This document shows, piece by piece, positions 1 through 6,977 of a stretch of 64,000 bases of DNA (position 1 is the stretch's first letter; each line of letters begins with the position of its first letter). This DNA is from Aeriscardovia sp040773385 (lineage in GTDB: Bacteria > Actinomycetota > Actinomycetes > Actinomycetales > Bifidobacteriaceae): positions 132,334-196,333 of the forward strand of contig JAXGWH010000001.1 of NCBI GenBank assembly GCA_040773385.1, read 5' to 3'. Under the pieces are notes generated by a model, which saw nothing but the letters and a program-made list of their open reading frames with translations, did not search any database and was not told the DNA's origin. Both the position numbers and the translations under genes were made by a program.

Positions 1-400
1 GGACGAGATAGGCAGTGGTGGTCTTGCCTTTCGTGCCGGTGATGCCGATCACCGTCATCTGGCGCTCGGGATGCCCATAGAATTCGGCGCAGAGCAGGGC
101 CATCGCCTTGCGCACATCCGTGACGATCAGACCGACCGCCCGGGTGTCGTGGGAATACTCTTTCTCACTCACATAAGCCGTGAGCCCTCTGCCATCGGCA
201 CCGGTGAGAAATTCGGGACGAAAGGCGCCTTTGCAGAACAGGAGCGTGCCGGGGGCGATGGTGCGTGTGTCGTACGTCACCGCCGAAATTTCGGTATGCG
301 GAAGCCGGTCCGGGTCGAGCGTCCAGTCAGACGGACCAAGAACCGCCTCGCGCAGCAGGCCATGCGAGTACAGAACAGAAAAAGCGGTCAGAAGATTCAT
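1..400 (-). CDS. murE: MurE-type UDP-N-acetylmuramyl peptide ligase, N-terminal part
   Basis: Cytoplasmic Mur ligase that adds the third amino acid to the peptidoglycan stem peptide using ATP. Only residues 1-133 are in the window; the rest lies beyond the left edge. The N-terminal part shows the Mur nucleotide-substrate fold signature ITAVTYDTRTI-like (here ISAVTYDTRTIAPGTLLFCKG, residues 39-58) and ends in the ATP-binding P-loop GITGTKGKTTT at residues 119-129, the form typical of MurE. The ATG at 400 is chosen because it opens the conserved N-terminus. Upstream, in 401-513, is A/T-rich sequence on this strand that probably carries its promoter. MurE is well supported over other Mur ligases by the TDVRKAMA spacing before the P-loop; MurT-like ligases are the main alternative. 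Confidence 0.85.
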   Translation of the reverse strand, partial: MNLLTAFSVLYSHGLLREAVLGPSDWTLDPDRLPHTEISAVTYDTRTIAPGTLLFCKGAFRPEFLTGADGRGLTAYVSEKEYSHDTRAVGLIVTDVRKAMALLCAEFYGHPERQMTVIGITGTKGKTTTAYLV

Positions 401-513
401 GCTACGAGCCATCCCAGATTTATTTCTCTCTATTTCTCTATTCCACGGTCGTTATTTCACGGTCGATTCAGACAAAGTCATGCGGAAGACAGCGCCGATA
501 GTGCGAGAGCTTT

Positions 514-1257
514 TCACAGCCAGTCGGTGGAGATCTGCCGTCCGCCCTTGCGGGCGAGCCATTCGTTGAAGCTGTCGGCCCACTTCTTATGGGCCGCGCG
601 CTGCCAGTCCATCACCTTCGAGACCGGCAGGTCGGCAATCTCACGGCTTGTGTCGCACATGGGCGAGACGAGGTCGAGCGCGGCCGTCGTGTCGATGGCG
701 GCATCATGGAAATCGCCATGAGGGGCCACATGGTAAAACTCGCTCGCCGCTGTCAGCGTGCGCTTGCCATGTCGGGGGGAGATAGCGCGGTCGATCACCA
801 GCGGGTCGACGACGAGCAGGTCCAGCCCGTTGATCCGGGCGCCAAGGCCGGGCAGATGCCAGTGGTCGAGGTCATGCTGGAGCATGCGCACATCGAACGG
901 GGCGTTGTAGGCGAGCAGCGGGATGTTGCGGTTCTGCGCAAGGGCGACCACCGTGGCGATCTGCTCCAGCGCCTGCCTGGGATCCTGGCCGTGCTCGCGC
1001 AGATACTCGTTGGTGAAGCCGTTGACGGCGCTTGCCGCCGGCGAGATGGTGCGGTGCGGGTCGATCACCCAGTCCTGGCGCCGGTCACCGTCGAAACCTG
1101 TCGACGGATCGCGCAGAACAAGCGAGGCGGAGACGATGGCGTCCGTCGGCCCCACGCCCGTCGTCTCCGTGTCGAAACCGAGCAGATACGAATCCTTGAG
1201 CGGGGTGGAGGGCGGCTGGGCGTCAAGTTCGCGCAGCGTGTCAGCAAGGATGGTCAT
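514..1257 (-). CDS. DnaQ-like DEDDh 3'-5' exonuclease
   Basis: A 247-residue exonuclease of the DNA polymerase III epsilon superfamily. The three Exo motifs are visible: FDTETTG (catalytic Asp29 and Glu31), NAPFDVRML, and HDAAIDT, which is the His-x4-Asp of the DEDDh class. The fold is complete within one domain, with no polymerase or helicase attached, so it is a stand-alone proofreader or repair exonuclease rather than a certain replicative epsilon subunit. The start at 1257 is preferred because a CACAAT hexamer ends 7 nt upstream and no ribosome binding site is present, suggesting a leaderless mRNA; an in-frame ATG at 1266 also exists. It is divergent from the sigma factor gene. An extended upstream reading frame on this strand overlaps the sigma gene and is not real. 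Confidence 0.87.
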   Translation of the reverse strand: MTILADTLRELDAQPPSTPLKDSYLLGFDTETTGVGPTDAIVSASLVLRDPSTGFDGDRRQDWVIDPHRTISPAASAVNGFTNEYLREHGQDPRQALEQIATVVALAQNRNIPLLAYNAPFDVRMLQHDLDHWHLPGLGARINGLDLLVVDPLVIDRAISPRHGKRTLTAASEFYHVAPHGDFHDAAIDTTAALDLVSPMCDTSREIADLPVSKVMDWQRAAHKKWADSFNEWLARKGGRQISTDWL

Positions 1258-1264
1258 AGCCACC

Positions 1265-1270
1265 ATTGTG
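1265..1270 (-). promoter_or_regulatory. Putative -10 element of a leaderless promoter for the exonuclease
   Basis: On the minus strand the sequence reads GGCACAAT, then 7 nt, then the ATG at 1257. There is no purine-rich ribosome binding site. The same GGCACAAT-N7-ATG arrangement is found on the other strand before the sigma gene. Confidence 0.45.
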
Positions 1271-1337
1271 CCGCCGTGCGCTGACCGGACGGAATCGCCT
1301 GGACAAACCGATGCCGCGTGCTGTGCGACACGGGTGG

Positions 1338-1343
1338 CACAAT
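1338..1343 (+). promoter_or_regulatory. Putative -10 element of a leaderless promoter for sigH
   Basis: GGCACAAT is followed after 7 nt by the ATG at 1351 with no ribosome binding site, a mirror copy of the arrangement before the divergent exonuclease gene. Transcription would start at or next to the initiation codon. Confidence 0.45.
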
Positions 1344-1350
1344 GAGACCT

Positions 1351-2232
1351 ATGGCGAGTCAGGACAAGAAGAGGGATCCGGGTCTGGATGCGGGACGAGG
1401 ATCCGTGACATCCGGCACTGCGCCGGCAGGCAATGACCGCCACGGCTCCGGCAGCAAAGAGCGCCGCAGAGAATTCGAACGTCTGGCGATGCCCGCCCTC
1501 GATATGCTCTACCGGCAGGCGATGAAGTACACGAACAACCCCGAGGACGCGGAGGATCTTGTCCAGGACACGTTCGAGCGCGGCTACAAGGCGTTCGACT
1601 CGTTTACAAAAGGGACGAACATCGAGGCGTGGCTCACCGTCATCCTGCGCAACACCTACTTCAACAACTATCAAAAGAAGAAGCGCCGCCCGCGCCGGGC
1701 AAACGATGCCACCGGTGAATACAACGACTGGGACCTTTACGATCTGTCCAACCACACAGGAACGGGCCTTCGCTCGGCGGAGCAGGAATATCTTTCGGAT
1801 TCCATCCCCCCGGAGATCATCGACGCGCTCAACGCGCTCCCGCCGGAACGCCGGCGTGTGTTCATCTCCACCGCCATCGATGGCAAGAGCTACAAGCAGG
1901 TCGCCCAAGAGGAGGGGATCAAGATCGGCACGGTGATGAGCCGCCTCAACCGTGCGCGCCGGCAGCTGCGCGCCGCGCTCGCCGATCTGGCGCCCACCTC
2001 CTCGGATCCGGATGGGGCACACCCAGCCGGGCTTGCCGCCGATCGCACTGACGCCAGAACCGTCGATCACACTGTTTCGATTGTTCACCGATCGCGTATT
2101 TCCGCTCACGCCGGCGCGGATACGGCCGTCGGTGGGAATACGTCTCGGCAGACGGCGGTTGGACGCGGTAGAAGAGGTGGCGGGGCCGCGACGGGCCCTG
2201 CCGGATCCGCCCGTCAGACCCGGGAAGACTGA
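1351..2232 (+). CDS. sigH: ECF sigma factor, SigH/SigR type
   Basis: RNA polymerase sigma factor of the ECF class, expected to direct oxidative and thiol stress transcription. Sigma region 2 spans residues about 43-108 (PEDAEDLVQDTFERGYKAF, then the promoter-melting FTKGTNIEAWLTVILRNTYFNNY) and region 4 spans about 150-212 (LPPERRRVFISTAIDGKSYKQVA with the helix-turn-helix). The TKGTNIKAWL-like run is characteristic of the SigH/SigR family. The start at 1351 is supported by a -10-like hexamer 7 nt upstream; ATG 1342 is an alternative. Oddly, about 75 residues of low-complexity sequence follow region 4, making it longer than usual SigH proteins. A cysteine-rich gene 37 bp downstream is the candidate anti-sigma factor. 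Confidence 0.88.
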   Translation: MASQDKKRDPGLDAGRGSVTSGTAPAGNDRHGSGSKERRREFERLAMPALDMLYRQAMKYTNNPEDAEDLVQDTFERGYKAFDSFTKGTNIEAWLTVILRNTYFNNYQKKKRRPRRANDATGEYNDWDLYDLSNHTGTGLRSAEQEYLSDSIPPEIIDALNALPPERRRVFISTAIDGKSYKQVAQEEGIKIGTVMSRLNRARRQLRAALADLAPTSSDPDGAHPAGLAADRTDARTVDHTVSIVHRSRISAHAGADTAVGGNTSRQTAVGRGRRGGGAATGPAGSARQTRED

Positions 2233-2269
2233 TCATCGGACGCCACGGCAGCCAGGACAGGAGATCACG

Positions 2270-2716
2270 ATGCGTGCGCAGGAGACGACCCATACGGGCA
2301 ACAGTGACACGAAGAATGTGTCGGACGCCAAGGACCCTGCAGGAGATTGTCGGCAGGTCGAGCGGCTTGACGATTTTGACGACCTGTACCAGGCCGGTCT
2401 GTCAGACGACCAGCTGTGTGGGAGGATGGCCGCCTTCGCGGATCATTTCGACATCCAGACGGACTGCTCGGAGATCGAGCGGCGCGTCATTGAGGACCTG
2501 AAAGCCTACCTGCGTCCGTCGAAGGCACCGGATTCATTGGTCCGCAGATGCCATGACTGTCTTTCGGCGTGTGAGGACGAGGCTGTCGGGAAAGATGCCG
2601 AGAAAGATACGGCTCCTGCCGTGTCGACGGGGACTGAGGAGACTCCCGCCTCCGGCCATACTGCCGGTGACGAGGCTGTCGGCTACGACGGGGGAGTCGA
2701 GATTCCCATCCAGTGA
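2270..2716 (+). CDS. Cysteine-rich protein, candidate RsrA-like anti-sigma factor
   Basis: A 148-residue cytoplasmic protein directly downstream of the SigH-type sigma gene, preceded by the ribosome binding site AGGACAGGAG. SigR/SigH factors are usually paired with a zinc-containing, redox-sensitive anti-sigma factor encoded next to them. This protein has cysteines at 27, 50, 66, 94, 97 and 101 and the segment RRCHDCLSACED, a plausible metal-binding cluster, plus TDCSEIE, which resembles the conserved start of RsrA. The classical His-x3-Cys-x2-Cys motif is not present in exact form, so assignment rests on position and the cysteine cluster. The C-terminal third is acidic and low in complexity. 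Confidence 0.6.
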   Translation: MRAQETTHTGNSDTKNVSDAKDPAGDCRQVERLDDFDDLYQAGLSDDQLCGRMAAFADHFDIQTDCSEIERRVIEDLKAYLRPSKAPDSLVRRCHDCLSACEDEAVGKDAEKDTAPAVSTGTEETPASGHTAGDEAVGYDGGVEIPIQ

Positions 2717-2820
2717 GTTTGTTGGGTCGGGATTCTTCTCGAGAAAAGGATTCTTCCCAAAAACAAAATTCTTCCCACAGGCAAGGAATGTGCGTCCCGG
2801 ATACCAGAAAGAAAAAGAAA

Positions 2821-2856
2821 AGGTCCGATCCCGGAAGACTCCGTGGGATCGGACCT
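2821..2856 (-). terminator. Intrinsic terminator of the bL37 gene
   Basis: A perfect 12-bp stem (AGGTCCGATCCC with GGGATCGGACCT) and 12-nt loop. On the minus strand it is followed by TTTTCTTTTTCTTTC, so it fits termination of the short ribosomal protein gene. It may also act on the convergent sigma operon, with a weaker T tract on that side. Confidence 0.85.
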
Positions 2857-2902
2857 TTCTCGTCCTGTGGATGATCTGTCGGGGTGATGCCCCGGATCAT
2901 TC

Positions 2903-2977
2903 TCAGGCGGTCGGCCTCTTGCCGTGATTCGCCGGCTTCTTGCGGCGGTCGCGACGCATGCGTCCACGCTTGCCCAT
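2903..2977 (-). CDS. Large-subunit ribosomal protein bL37, 24 residues
   Basis: A 24-codon gene, easily missed because of its size. The product starts MGKRGRMRRDRRKK and ends PANHGKRPTA. This matches from memory the actinobacterial ribosomal protein bL37 first seen in mycobacterial ribosome structures, which has the same length, the same KRG-RDR basic start and the same ANHGKRP ending. It has its own ribosome binding site (AAGGAGTG, 5 nt before the ATG) and an intrinsic terminator 47 bp downstream, so it is a stand-alone transcription unit. It is convergent with the sigma operon. Half of the residues are Lys or Arg, as expected for an rRNA-binding peptide. Confidence 0.88.
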   Translation of the reverse strand: MGKRGRMRRDRRKKPANHGKRPTA

Positions 2978-3135
2978 GATCACTCCTTACGCTTATCAAC
3001 AGATGACTGGAGAATTATCCCACCACGACGCGACGCGCCCGCCTCCGGTCCATGGTGCGGACGGGGCAGTCAGGGGGAAGAGAATCCACGACGGTTGACC
3101 GCGGCGAAATGCCGTTGTCCGGTCCCCGCGGGTCC

Positions 3136-3168
3136 TCAGTCCTTGTCAATCCCCGGTCAGTCCTTGTC
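3136..3168. repeat. 21-bp-period duplication at the galM stop codon
   Basis: TCAGTCCTTGTC occurs at 3136-3147 and 3157-3168. The second copy is the end of galM (Asp-Lys-Asp-stop on the minus strand); the first repeats the same codons 21 bp beyond the stop. It looks like a small tandem duplication. Confidence 0.6.
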
Positions 3169-4110
3169 GGCATGGAATCCGAGGACGGTGGTGTACTCGT
3201 CGCCCGGCTTGAGGACGACGAGATTCTTGCCGGTACGGAAGGCGTTGGCATACCCGGTCATCGGCTCGACCGCTACGCCCGACGGATGGCTCTCCGCGGG
3301 GAAGCCCGTGCCGGTGCACACCTGCCAGGCGTTGACGGTCTTGTCGGCGCTGATCGTCACCGACACGCCGTCAGGACGGGTGAATGTGGCGCTCGAGCCG
3401 CCCTTGTCGTCGCGGTCGACATCGGTCCAGGCGTCGTCGAAGACGAGATCTCCGAGGATGGTCGGACGGCGCAGGTCGAAGCGCGTGCCCTCGACCGGCT
3501 CGGTCCCGTTGGGGACGAGGTTGCCGTCCACGGTCACATGCGTGCGGGCGCCGAGCCGGAGCGTGCACTTCGCGTTCTGGGTGAGGATGGGGTCGTTGCC
3601 GTACAGGTTCTTGCCATTGGAGAGCCACGGGTGGATGCCGAACGCCCACGGGGCATCGACGGTGCCGTCGTTGAAGGCCGTCATCTCGAGCCGCAGACCA
3701 TCGTCGGTGAGCGTGTAGCGCACGCGGGCGCGGACCTTGAACGGATAGCTCGTCGCCTCGGCCGCATTGTGCCACTCGAGGCTGACGGTATCGGCCTGCT
3801 GGTCGACCACCTTCCAGAAGGCGCGATAGCCGGTGCCGTGCAGGGAGGTGTTGCGCTCGGGCTCGTCGATCGGGAACTGGTAGGTCTTGCCTTCGAACGT
3901 GTAGCGGCCTTCTTCGATGCGGTTGGGGTACGGCATGAGCATGTACCCGTTGCAGCACGGGTCAGGCCTGTCGGCGTCGAACGGGGCGATGAGATCGGTG
4001 CCCTTCCAGCGCAGGACGCGCAGGATCGCCCCCTGCTCGCAGATGGTGGCCTCATAGTCGCCGTGACGGATGGTGTATTGCTCGCCGGTGAGCGGTGTGG
4101 CAGACGTCAT
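3157..4110 (-). CDS. galM: Aldose 1-epimerase (galactose mutarotase) family protein
   Basis: Cytoplasmic enzyme that interconverts alpha and beta anomers of hexoses, feeding galactose or glucose metabolism. The 317 residues cover the whole beta-sandwich fold. Visible family features are PYPNRIEEGRYTFEGKTYQ (residues about 60-78), SLHGTGYRAFW with the catalytic-type His, AFGIHPWLS with the second His, and the C-terminal VAVEPMTGYANAF containing the catalytic Glu. The start is set by AAGGAGCATC just before the ATG. It belongs to the YeaD/LacX-like branch of shorter mutarotases, so the exact sugar is uncertain. It has its own upstream region and no co-directional gene within 130 bp upstream. Confidence 0.9.
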   Translation of the reverse strand: MTSATPLTGEQYTIRHGDYEATICEQGAILRVLRWKGTDLIAPFDADRPDPCCNGYMLMPYPNRIEEGRYTFEGKTYQFPIDEPERNTSLHGTGYRAFWKVVDQQADTVSLEWHNAAEATSYPFKVRARVRYTLTDDGLRLEMTAFNDGTVDAPWAFGIHPWLSNGKNLYGNDPILTQNAKCTLRLGARTHVTVDGNLVPNGTEPVEGTRFDLRRPTILGDLVFDDAWTDVDRDDKGGSSATFTRPDGVSVTISADKTVNAWQVCTGTGFPAESHPSGVAVEPMTGYANAFRTGKNLVVLKPGDEYTTVLGFHADKD

Positions 4111-4241
4111 GATGCTCCTTTGCGCACTGTGATCCGATTGATGGTCGGACAGAAATACTGTGATCTGCCGTGATCAGATACGGTGATCAGACGTGGCCAT
4201 TCTACGCCGCACCGCGCTCCGGTGCCGCAGACCCGGCGTCA

Positions 4242-4784
4242 TCAGCCGACCGGATGAAAGCCGTCCCGGGCGATCGGGGCGATGGTGCCGTGTGTCACGT
4301 CCACGAGATCCTGCGGGGAGACCATGACGGAGAAGCCGCGCTTTCCCCCGGAGACGAGGATCGCCGGGAAGTCGAGCGCTGAGGCGTCGAGGAACACCCG
4401 GTGCCGTGTGCGCTGGCCGAAGGGGGAGATGCCCCCGGGCACGTAGCCCGTCACACGCGAGGCGACGGCGGGGTCGACCATATCGATCTTTTTGAGGCCT
4501 GCCGCTTTGGCGAGTTTCTTCATATCGAGATGTCCGGAGACGGGAACCACCCCGACCACGATCTCCTCGTCATTGCCCGCCATGAGCGTCTTGAACGCCT
4601 GATGCGGATCGATGCCCAGCTTGGCGGCGCCCTCGAGGCCGTAGCCGCCGTCCATGTGGTCAGGATCGTGCTCATAGCTGACCGCCTCGAAATGCACGCC
4701 CGCCTTCTCAAGCTGCTCGGTCGCCGGCGTGGAGGCGCTCTCCGCCTCGCCGCCCTTGCCGTTCTTCCGTCTCTTCTTCGACAT
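4242..4784 (-). CDS. ybaK: YbaK/EbsC-type aminoacyl-tRNA deacylase
   Basis: A 180-residue trans-editing domain protein, predicted to hydrolyse mischarged Cys-tRNA(Pro). The prolyl-tRNA synthetase insertion-domain fold is covered: FKTLMAGNDEEIVVGVVPVSGHLDMKKLAKAAG carries the conserved lysine region and GYVPGGISPFGQR is the hallmark YbaK glycine-rich motif. The start at 4784 follows AGGAAGG; a longer reading frame to 4925 lacks family similarity. The first 25 residues are a basic, low-complexity lead. It runs in the same direction as tag and galM but is separated from both by more than 120 bp. Confidence 0.9.
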   Translation of the reverse strand: MSKKRRKNGKGGEAESASTPATEQLEKAGVHFEAVSYEHDPDHMDGGYGLEGAAKLGIDPHQAFKTLMAGNDEEIVVGVVPVSGHLDMKKLAKAAGLKKIDMVDPAVASRVTGYVPGGISPFGQRTRHRVFLDASALDFPAILVSGGKRGFSVMVSPQDLVDVTHGTIAPIARDGFHPVG

Positions 4785-4937
4785 CGTGCTTCCTTCCTCG
4801 TGGCCTTCGTGCCATCGTCCTCTCGAGTCCCGTTTTCTCGGGTTTCGCAGCAGGATGGGTGCTTTTCCCTGGGGCCGTGCCCATCCATGGTTTTCTCCCC
4901 CGGGCACTGTGTGATGCGCCATCACCCATATCGGTGA

Positions 4938-5576
4938 TCATGCGTGGTCCCTCTCCCAGTGCTCCTGATCCTCCTCACACTCCTGATAGGCGAAGCAGCC
5001 TGGCTGATGCGAGTTGATGACACCGGCCGCCTGGAGGAAGGAATGGAGGGTGACACTGCCGACGAAACGGAACCCGCGCTTTCTCATATCTTCCGAGAGA
5101 TGATCCGAGAGCAGGGAGGTACGCATTTCCAAGGAGCGGACGCTGTGCCCGTCGGTTGCCGACCAGATGTAGCCGGCGAAGGCTGTGGAGGGGTCATTCG
5201 ATGCCCCTTCCTCCATCCGCAGGACGAGCCGGGCATTGGTGACGGCCGCATGGATCTTGGCACGGTTGCGGATGATGGCGGGGTCTGCGGCGAGCCGGTC
5301 CTCATCCTCCTGTGTCATCGCCGCGATCGCCGGAACCGAGAAATCATGGAAATCCCGGGCGAACGCGTCTTTCTTGTGCAGGATGGTGCTCCACGACAGG
5401 CCCGCCTGGAACGTCTCCAGCAGGAACAGGGCGAAGAGGGAGGCGTCGTCATGATGGGGGCGTCCCCACTCGTGGTCGTGGTAGTCGCGCATCAGAGGAT
5501 CAGTCTCCGGCCATGAGCAGTGGATAATCCCGTCGGATCCTGTTGTGAGAGTCGGATCCAGTCGGACAGCTTTCAT
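4938..5576 (-). CDS. tag: DNA-3-methyladenine glycosylase I
   Basis: Base-excision repair enzyme that removes N3-methyladenine from DNA. The 212 residues contain the Tag signature CSWPETDPLMRDYHDHEWGRP near residues 20-40, LLETFQAGLSWSTILHKK (substrate pocket), and FVGSVTLHSFLQAAGVINSH. The structural zinc ligands are in place: Cys20 at the N-terminal motif and His/Cys in SHQPGCF near the C-terminus. AAAGGCACACGC before the ATG is a usable ribosome binding site. The stop codon lies inside a small inverted repeat (ATCACC-GGTGAT, 4921-4938). The gap terminator lies just upstream, so it is transcribed from its own promoter or by readthrough. Confidence 0.92.
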   Translation of the reverse strand: MKAVRLDPTLTTGSDGIIHCSWPETDPLMRDYHDHEWGRPHHDDASLFALFLLETFQAGLSWSTILHKKDAFARDFHDFSVPAIAAMTQEDEDRLAADPAIIRNRAKIHAAVTNARLVLRMEEGASNDPSTAFAGYIWSATDGHSVRSLEMRTSLLSDHLSEDMRKRGFRFVGSVTLHSFLQAAGVINSHQPGCFAYQECEEDQEHWERDHA

Positions 5577-5598
5577 GCGTGTGCCTTTCAGAACAGAA

Positions 5599-5628
5599 AA
5601 GGCCGCGGGCCCGAAGACCCGCAGCCTT
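5599..5628 (-). terminator. Intrinsic terminator of gap
   Basis: AAGGCTGCGGG and CCCGCGGCCTT form an 11-bp stem with one mismatch on the minus strand, followed by TTTTCTGTTCT. It lies 47 bp beyond the gap stop codon. Confidence 0.8.
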
Positions 5629-5674
5629 ATTCCGTTACTTATACCGCTTCAGTACTCTGCGAAGCGGCACATAC

Positions 5675-6733
5675 TCACTTCTCGTTGATCTTAGCGAAGT
5701 AGAGAAGGGTGCGGACCATGTTGCAGGTGAAGCCGTACTCGTTGTCGTAGAACGAGACGGTGCGCACGAGCTGGTCGTCGCCGACGTGGAGGACCTCGGT
5801 CTGCGTCGGGTCGAACACACCGCCGTGGGTGTCGTCGAGGATATCGGAGGAGACGATGCCGTCGCCGTTGTAGCCGAAGTAATCCTTGTCGGAGAACTCC
5901 TTCTTGAAGGCGTCGTTGACCTCGTCGATGGTGACCTTCTTGTCGAGGATGGAGGTCAGCTCGGTGACGGAGCCGTCAGGGACGGCGACGCGCTGGGCGT
6001 GGCCGGTGAGCTTGCCGTCGACAGAGGGGACGACCTTGCCGATGGCGATGGCGGCACCGGAGGAGTGCGCGATGGTGTTGATCGCGGCGGCGCGGTTGTT
6101 GCGGCCCGTGCTGAAGCGCGGTCCGTCGAGGATCATCTGCGTGCCGGTGTAGGCGTGGATGGTGGTCATCAGGCCGGCGCGGACGCCGAACTTGTCATCA
6201 AGCAGCTTGACCATGGCGGCCAGGGAGTTGGTGGTGCAGGAGCCGGCGGAGACGATGGTGTCGGACGGCTTGAGGATGTCCTGGTTGACGCCGTAGACGA
6301 CGGTCGGGGTGACGTCATCCTTGGCAGGCGCGGAGATGAGGACCTTCTTGGCGCCGGCCTTGATGTGGGCCATGGACTTGTCGTGGGAGGTGTAGAAGCC
6401 GGTGCACTCGAGCACGTAGTCCACACCGTCGTTCTCGACCCACTTGAGGTTGGCGGCGTCGCGCTCGGAGTAGATCTTGTAGCTCTTGCCGTCCACGATG
6501 ATGGAGTCATCGGTGGACTCGACCTTGACCGGGGTGCCGTCGGAGTGGCGGAACACACCATGGGTGCTGTCGTACTTGAGCAGGTACGCGAGCATCGACG
6601 GGGTCGTCAGATCGTTGATGGCCGCGACCTCGATGTCGTTGGCCTCGCCGCCCTTCTCCTGGAGCTGGAAGATACGGCGGAAAGCGAGACGGCCGATGCG
6701 GCCGAAACCGTTAATACCAATGCGAACTGTCAT
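5675..6733 (-). CDS. gap: Glyceraldehyde-3-phosphate dehydrogenase, type I
   Basis: Cytoplasmic glycolytic and bifid-shunt enzyme that oxidises glyceraldehyde 3-phosphate with NAD and phosphate to 1,3-bisphosphoglycerate. The 352 residues begin with the NAD-binding INGFGRIGRLAFR, and contain the active-site SAGSCTTNSLAAMV (catalytic Cys) and HAYTGTQMILDGP. The C-terminal SFYDNEYGFTCNMVRTLLYFA is the standard ending. It is slightly longer than typical GAPDH because of small insertions after residue 25 (QEKGGEANDIE). AGAAGGAATGATAA precedes the ATG. An isolated terminator follows, so it is monocistronic. A LacI-type palindrome lies about 120 bp upstream of the start and a GGTATCAT -10 element lies between. 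Confidence 0.97.
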   Translation of the reverse strand: MTVRIGINGFGRIGRLAFRRIFQLQEKGGEANDIEVAAINDLTTPSMLAYLLKYDSTHGVFRHSDGTPVKVESTDDSIIVDGKSYKIYSERDAANLKWVENDGVDYVLECTGFYTSHDKSMAHIKAGAKKVLISAPAKDDVTPTVVYGVNQDILKPSDTIVSAGSCTTNSLAAMVKLLDDKFGVRAGLMTTIHAYTGTQMILDGPRFSTGRNNRAAAINTIAHSSGAAIAIGKVVPSVDGKLTGHAQRVAVPDGSVTELTSILDKKVTIDEVNDAFKKEFSDKDYFGYNGDGIVSSDILDDTHGGVFDPTQTEVLHVGDDQLVRTVSFYDNEYGFTCNMVRTLLYFAKINEK

Positions 6734-6804
6734 TTATCATTCCTTCTGAAGAACGACCGGCCGCCGTTGTGCCGACACCGGCCTGCTCAACTGTGGACGG
6801 CTTC

Positions 6805-6810
6805 ATGATA
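6805..6810 (-). promoter_or_regulatory. Putative -10 element of gap (TATCAT)
   Basis: On the minus strand GGTATCATGAAG lies about 72 bp before the gap ATG. The same GGTATCAT octamer occurs before infC and rpoD. No convincing -35 hexamer is seen at 17 bp. Confidence 0.45.
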
Positions 6811-6851
6811 CCGCCCGCCGGTCACATCGGCCGAGTGTGAAACAACGACAG

Positions 6852-6867
6852 TGTGAACGTTCACACA
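6852..6867. promoter_or_regulatory. Perfect 16-bp palindrome, LacI-family-type operator upstream of gap
   Basis: GTGTGAACGTTCACAC is fully self-complementary with the central AACGTT common to LacI-family operators. Its centre lies about 61 bp upstream of the start site implied by the gap -10 element, a position more typical of activation than of simple occlusion. It is also flanked by a looser inverted repeat (AACAACGACA on the left and TTGTTGTT on the right). Bifidobacterial LacI-family global regulators such as AraQ are known to act on central carbon genes, which makes one of them the likely ligand. Confidence 0.65.
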
Positions 6868-6977
6868 ATTGTTGTTGTTTTTTCGTGCCGGATGCGGCGT
6901 TTCCCAGCTTGTCTTCCCTACCGTTTTCCCTGTCAGATGCGGTCCTGATCCGGTAAAACGGGGTCGCCGCCGGGGCC

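Noticed and set aside
1291..1316. A SigH autoregulatory promoter upstream of sigH
   Set aside because: GGAA is present at 1291, but there is no GTT at 18-20 bp.
5579..6808. A 409-codon open frame antisense to gap
   Set aside because: It is a GC-bias shadow: Val/Gly/Asp-rich, no motif, and gap on the other strand is unambiguous.
6852..6867. Reading the gap palindrome as a CRP site
   Set aside because: CRP sites are TGTGA-N6-TCACA; here the arms are only 4 bp apart with a central AACGTT, as in LacI-family operators.
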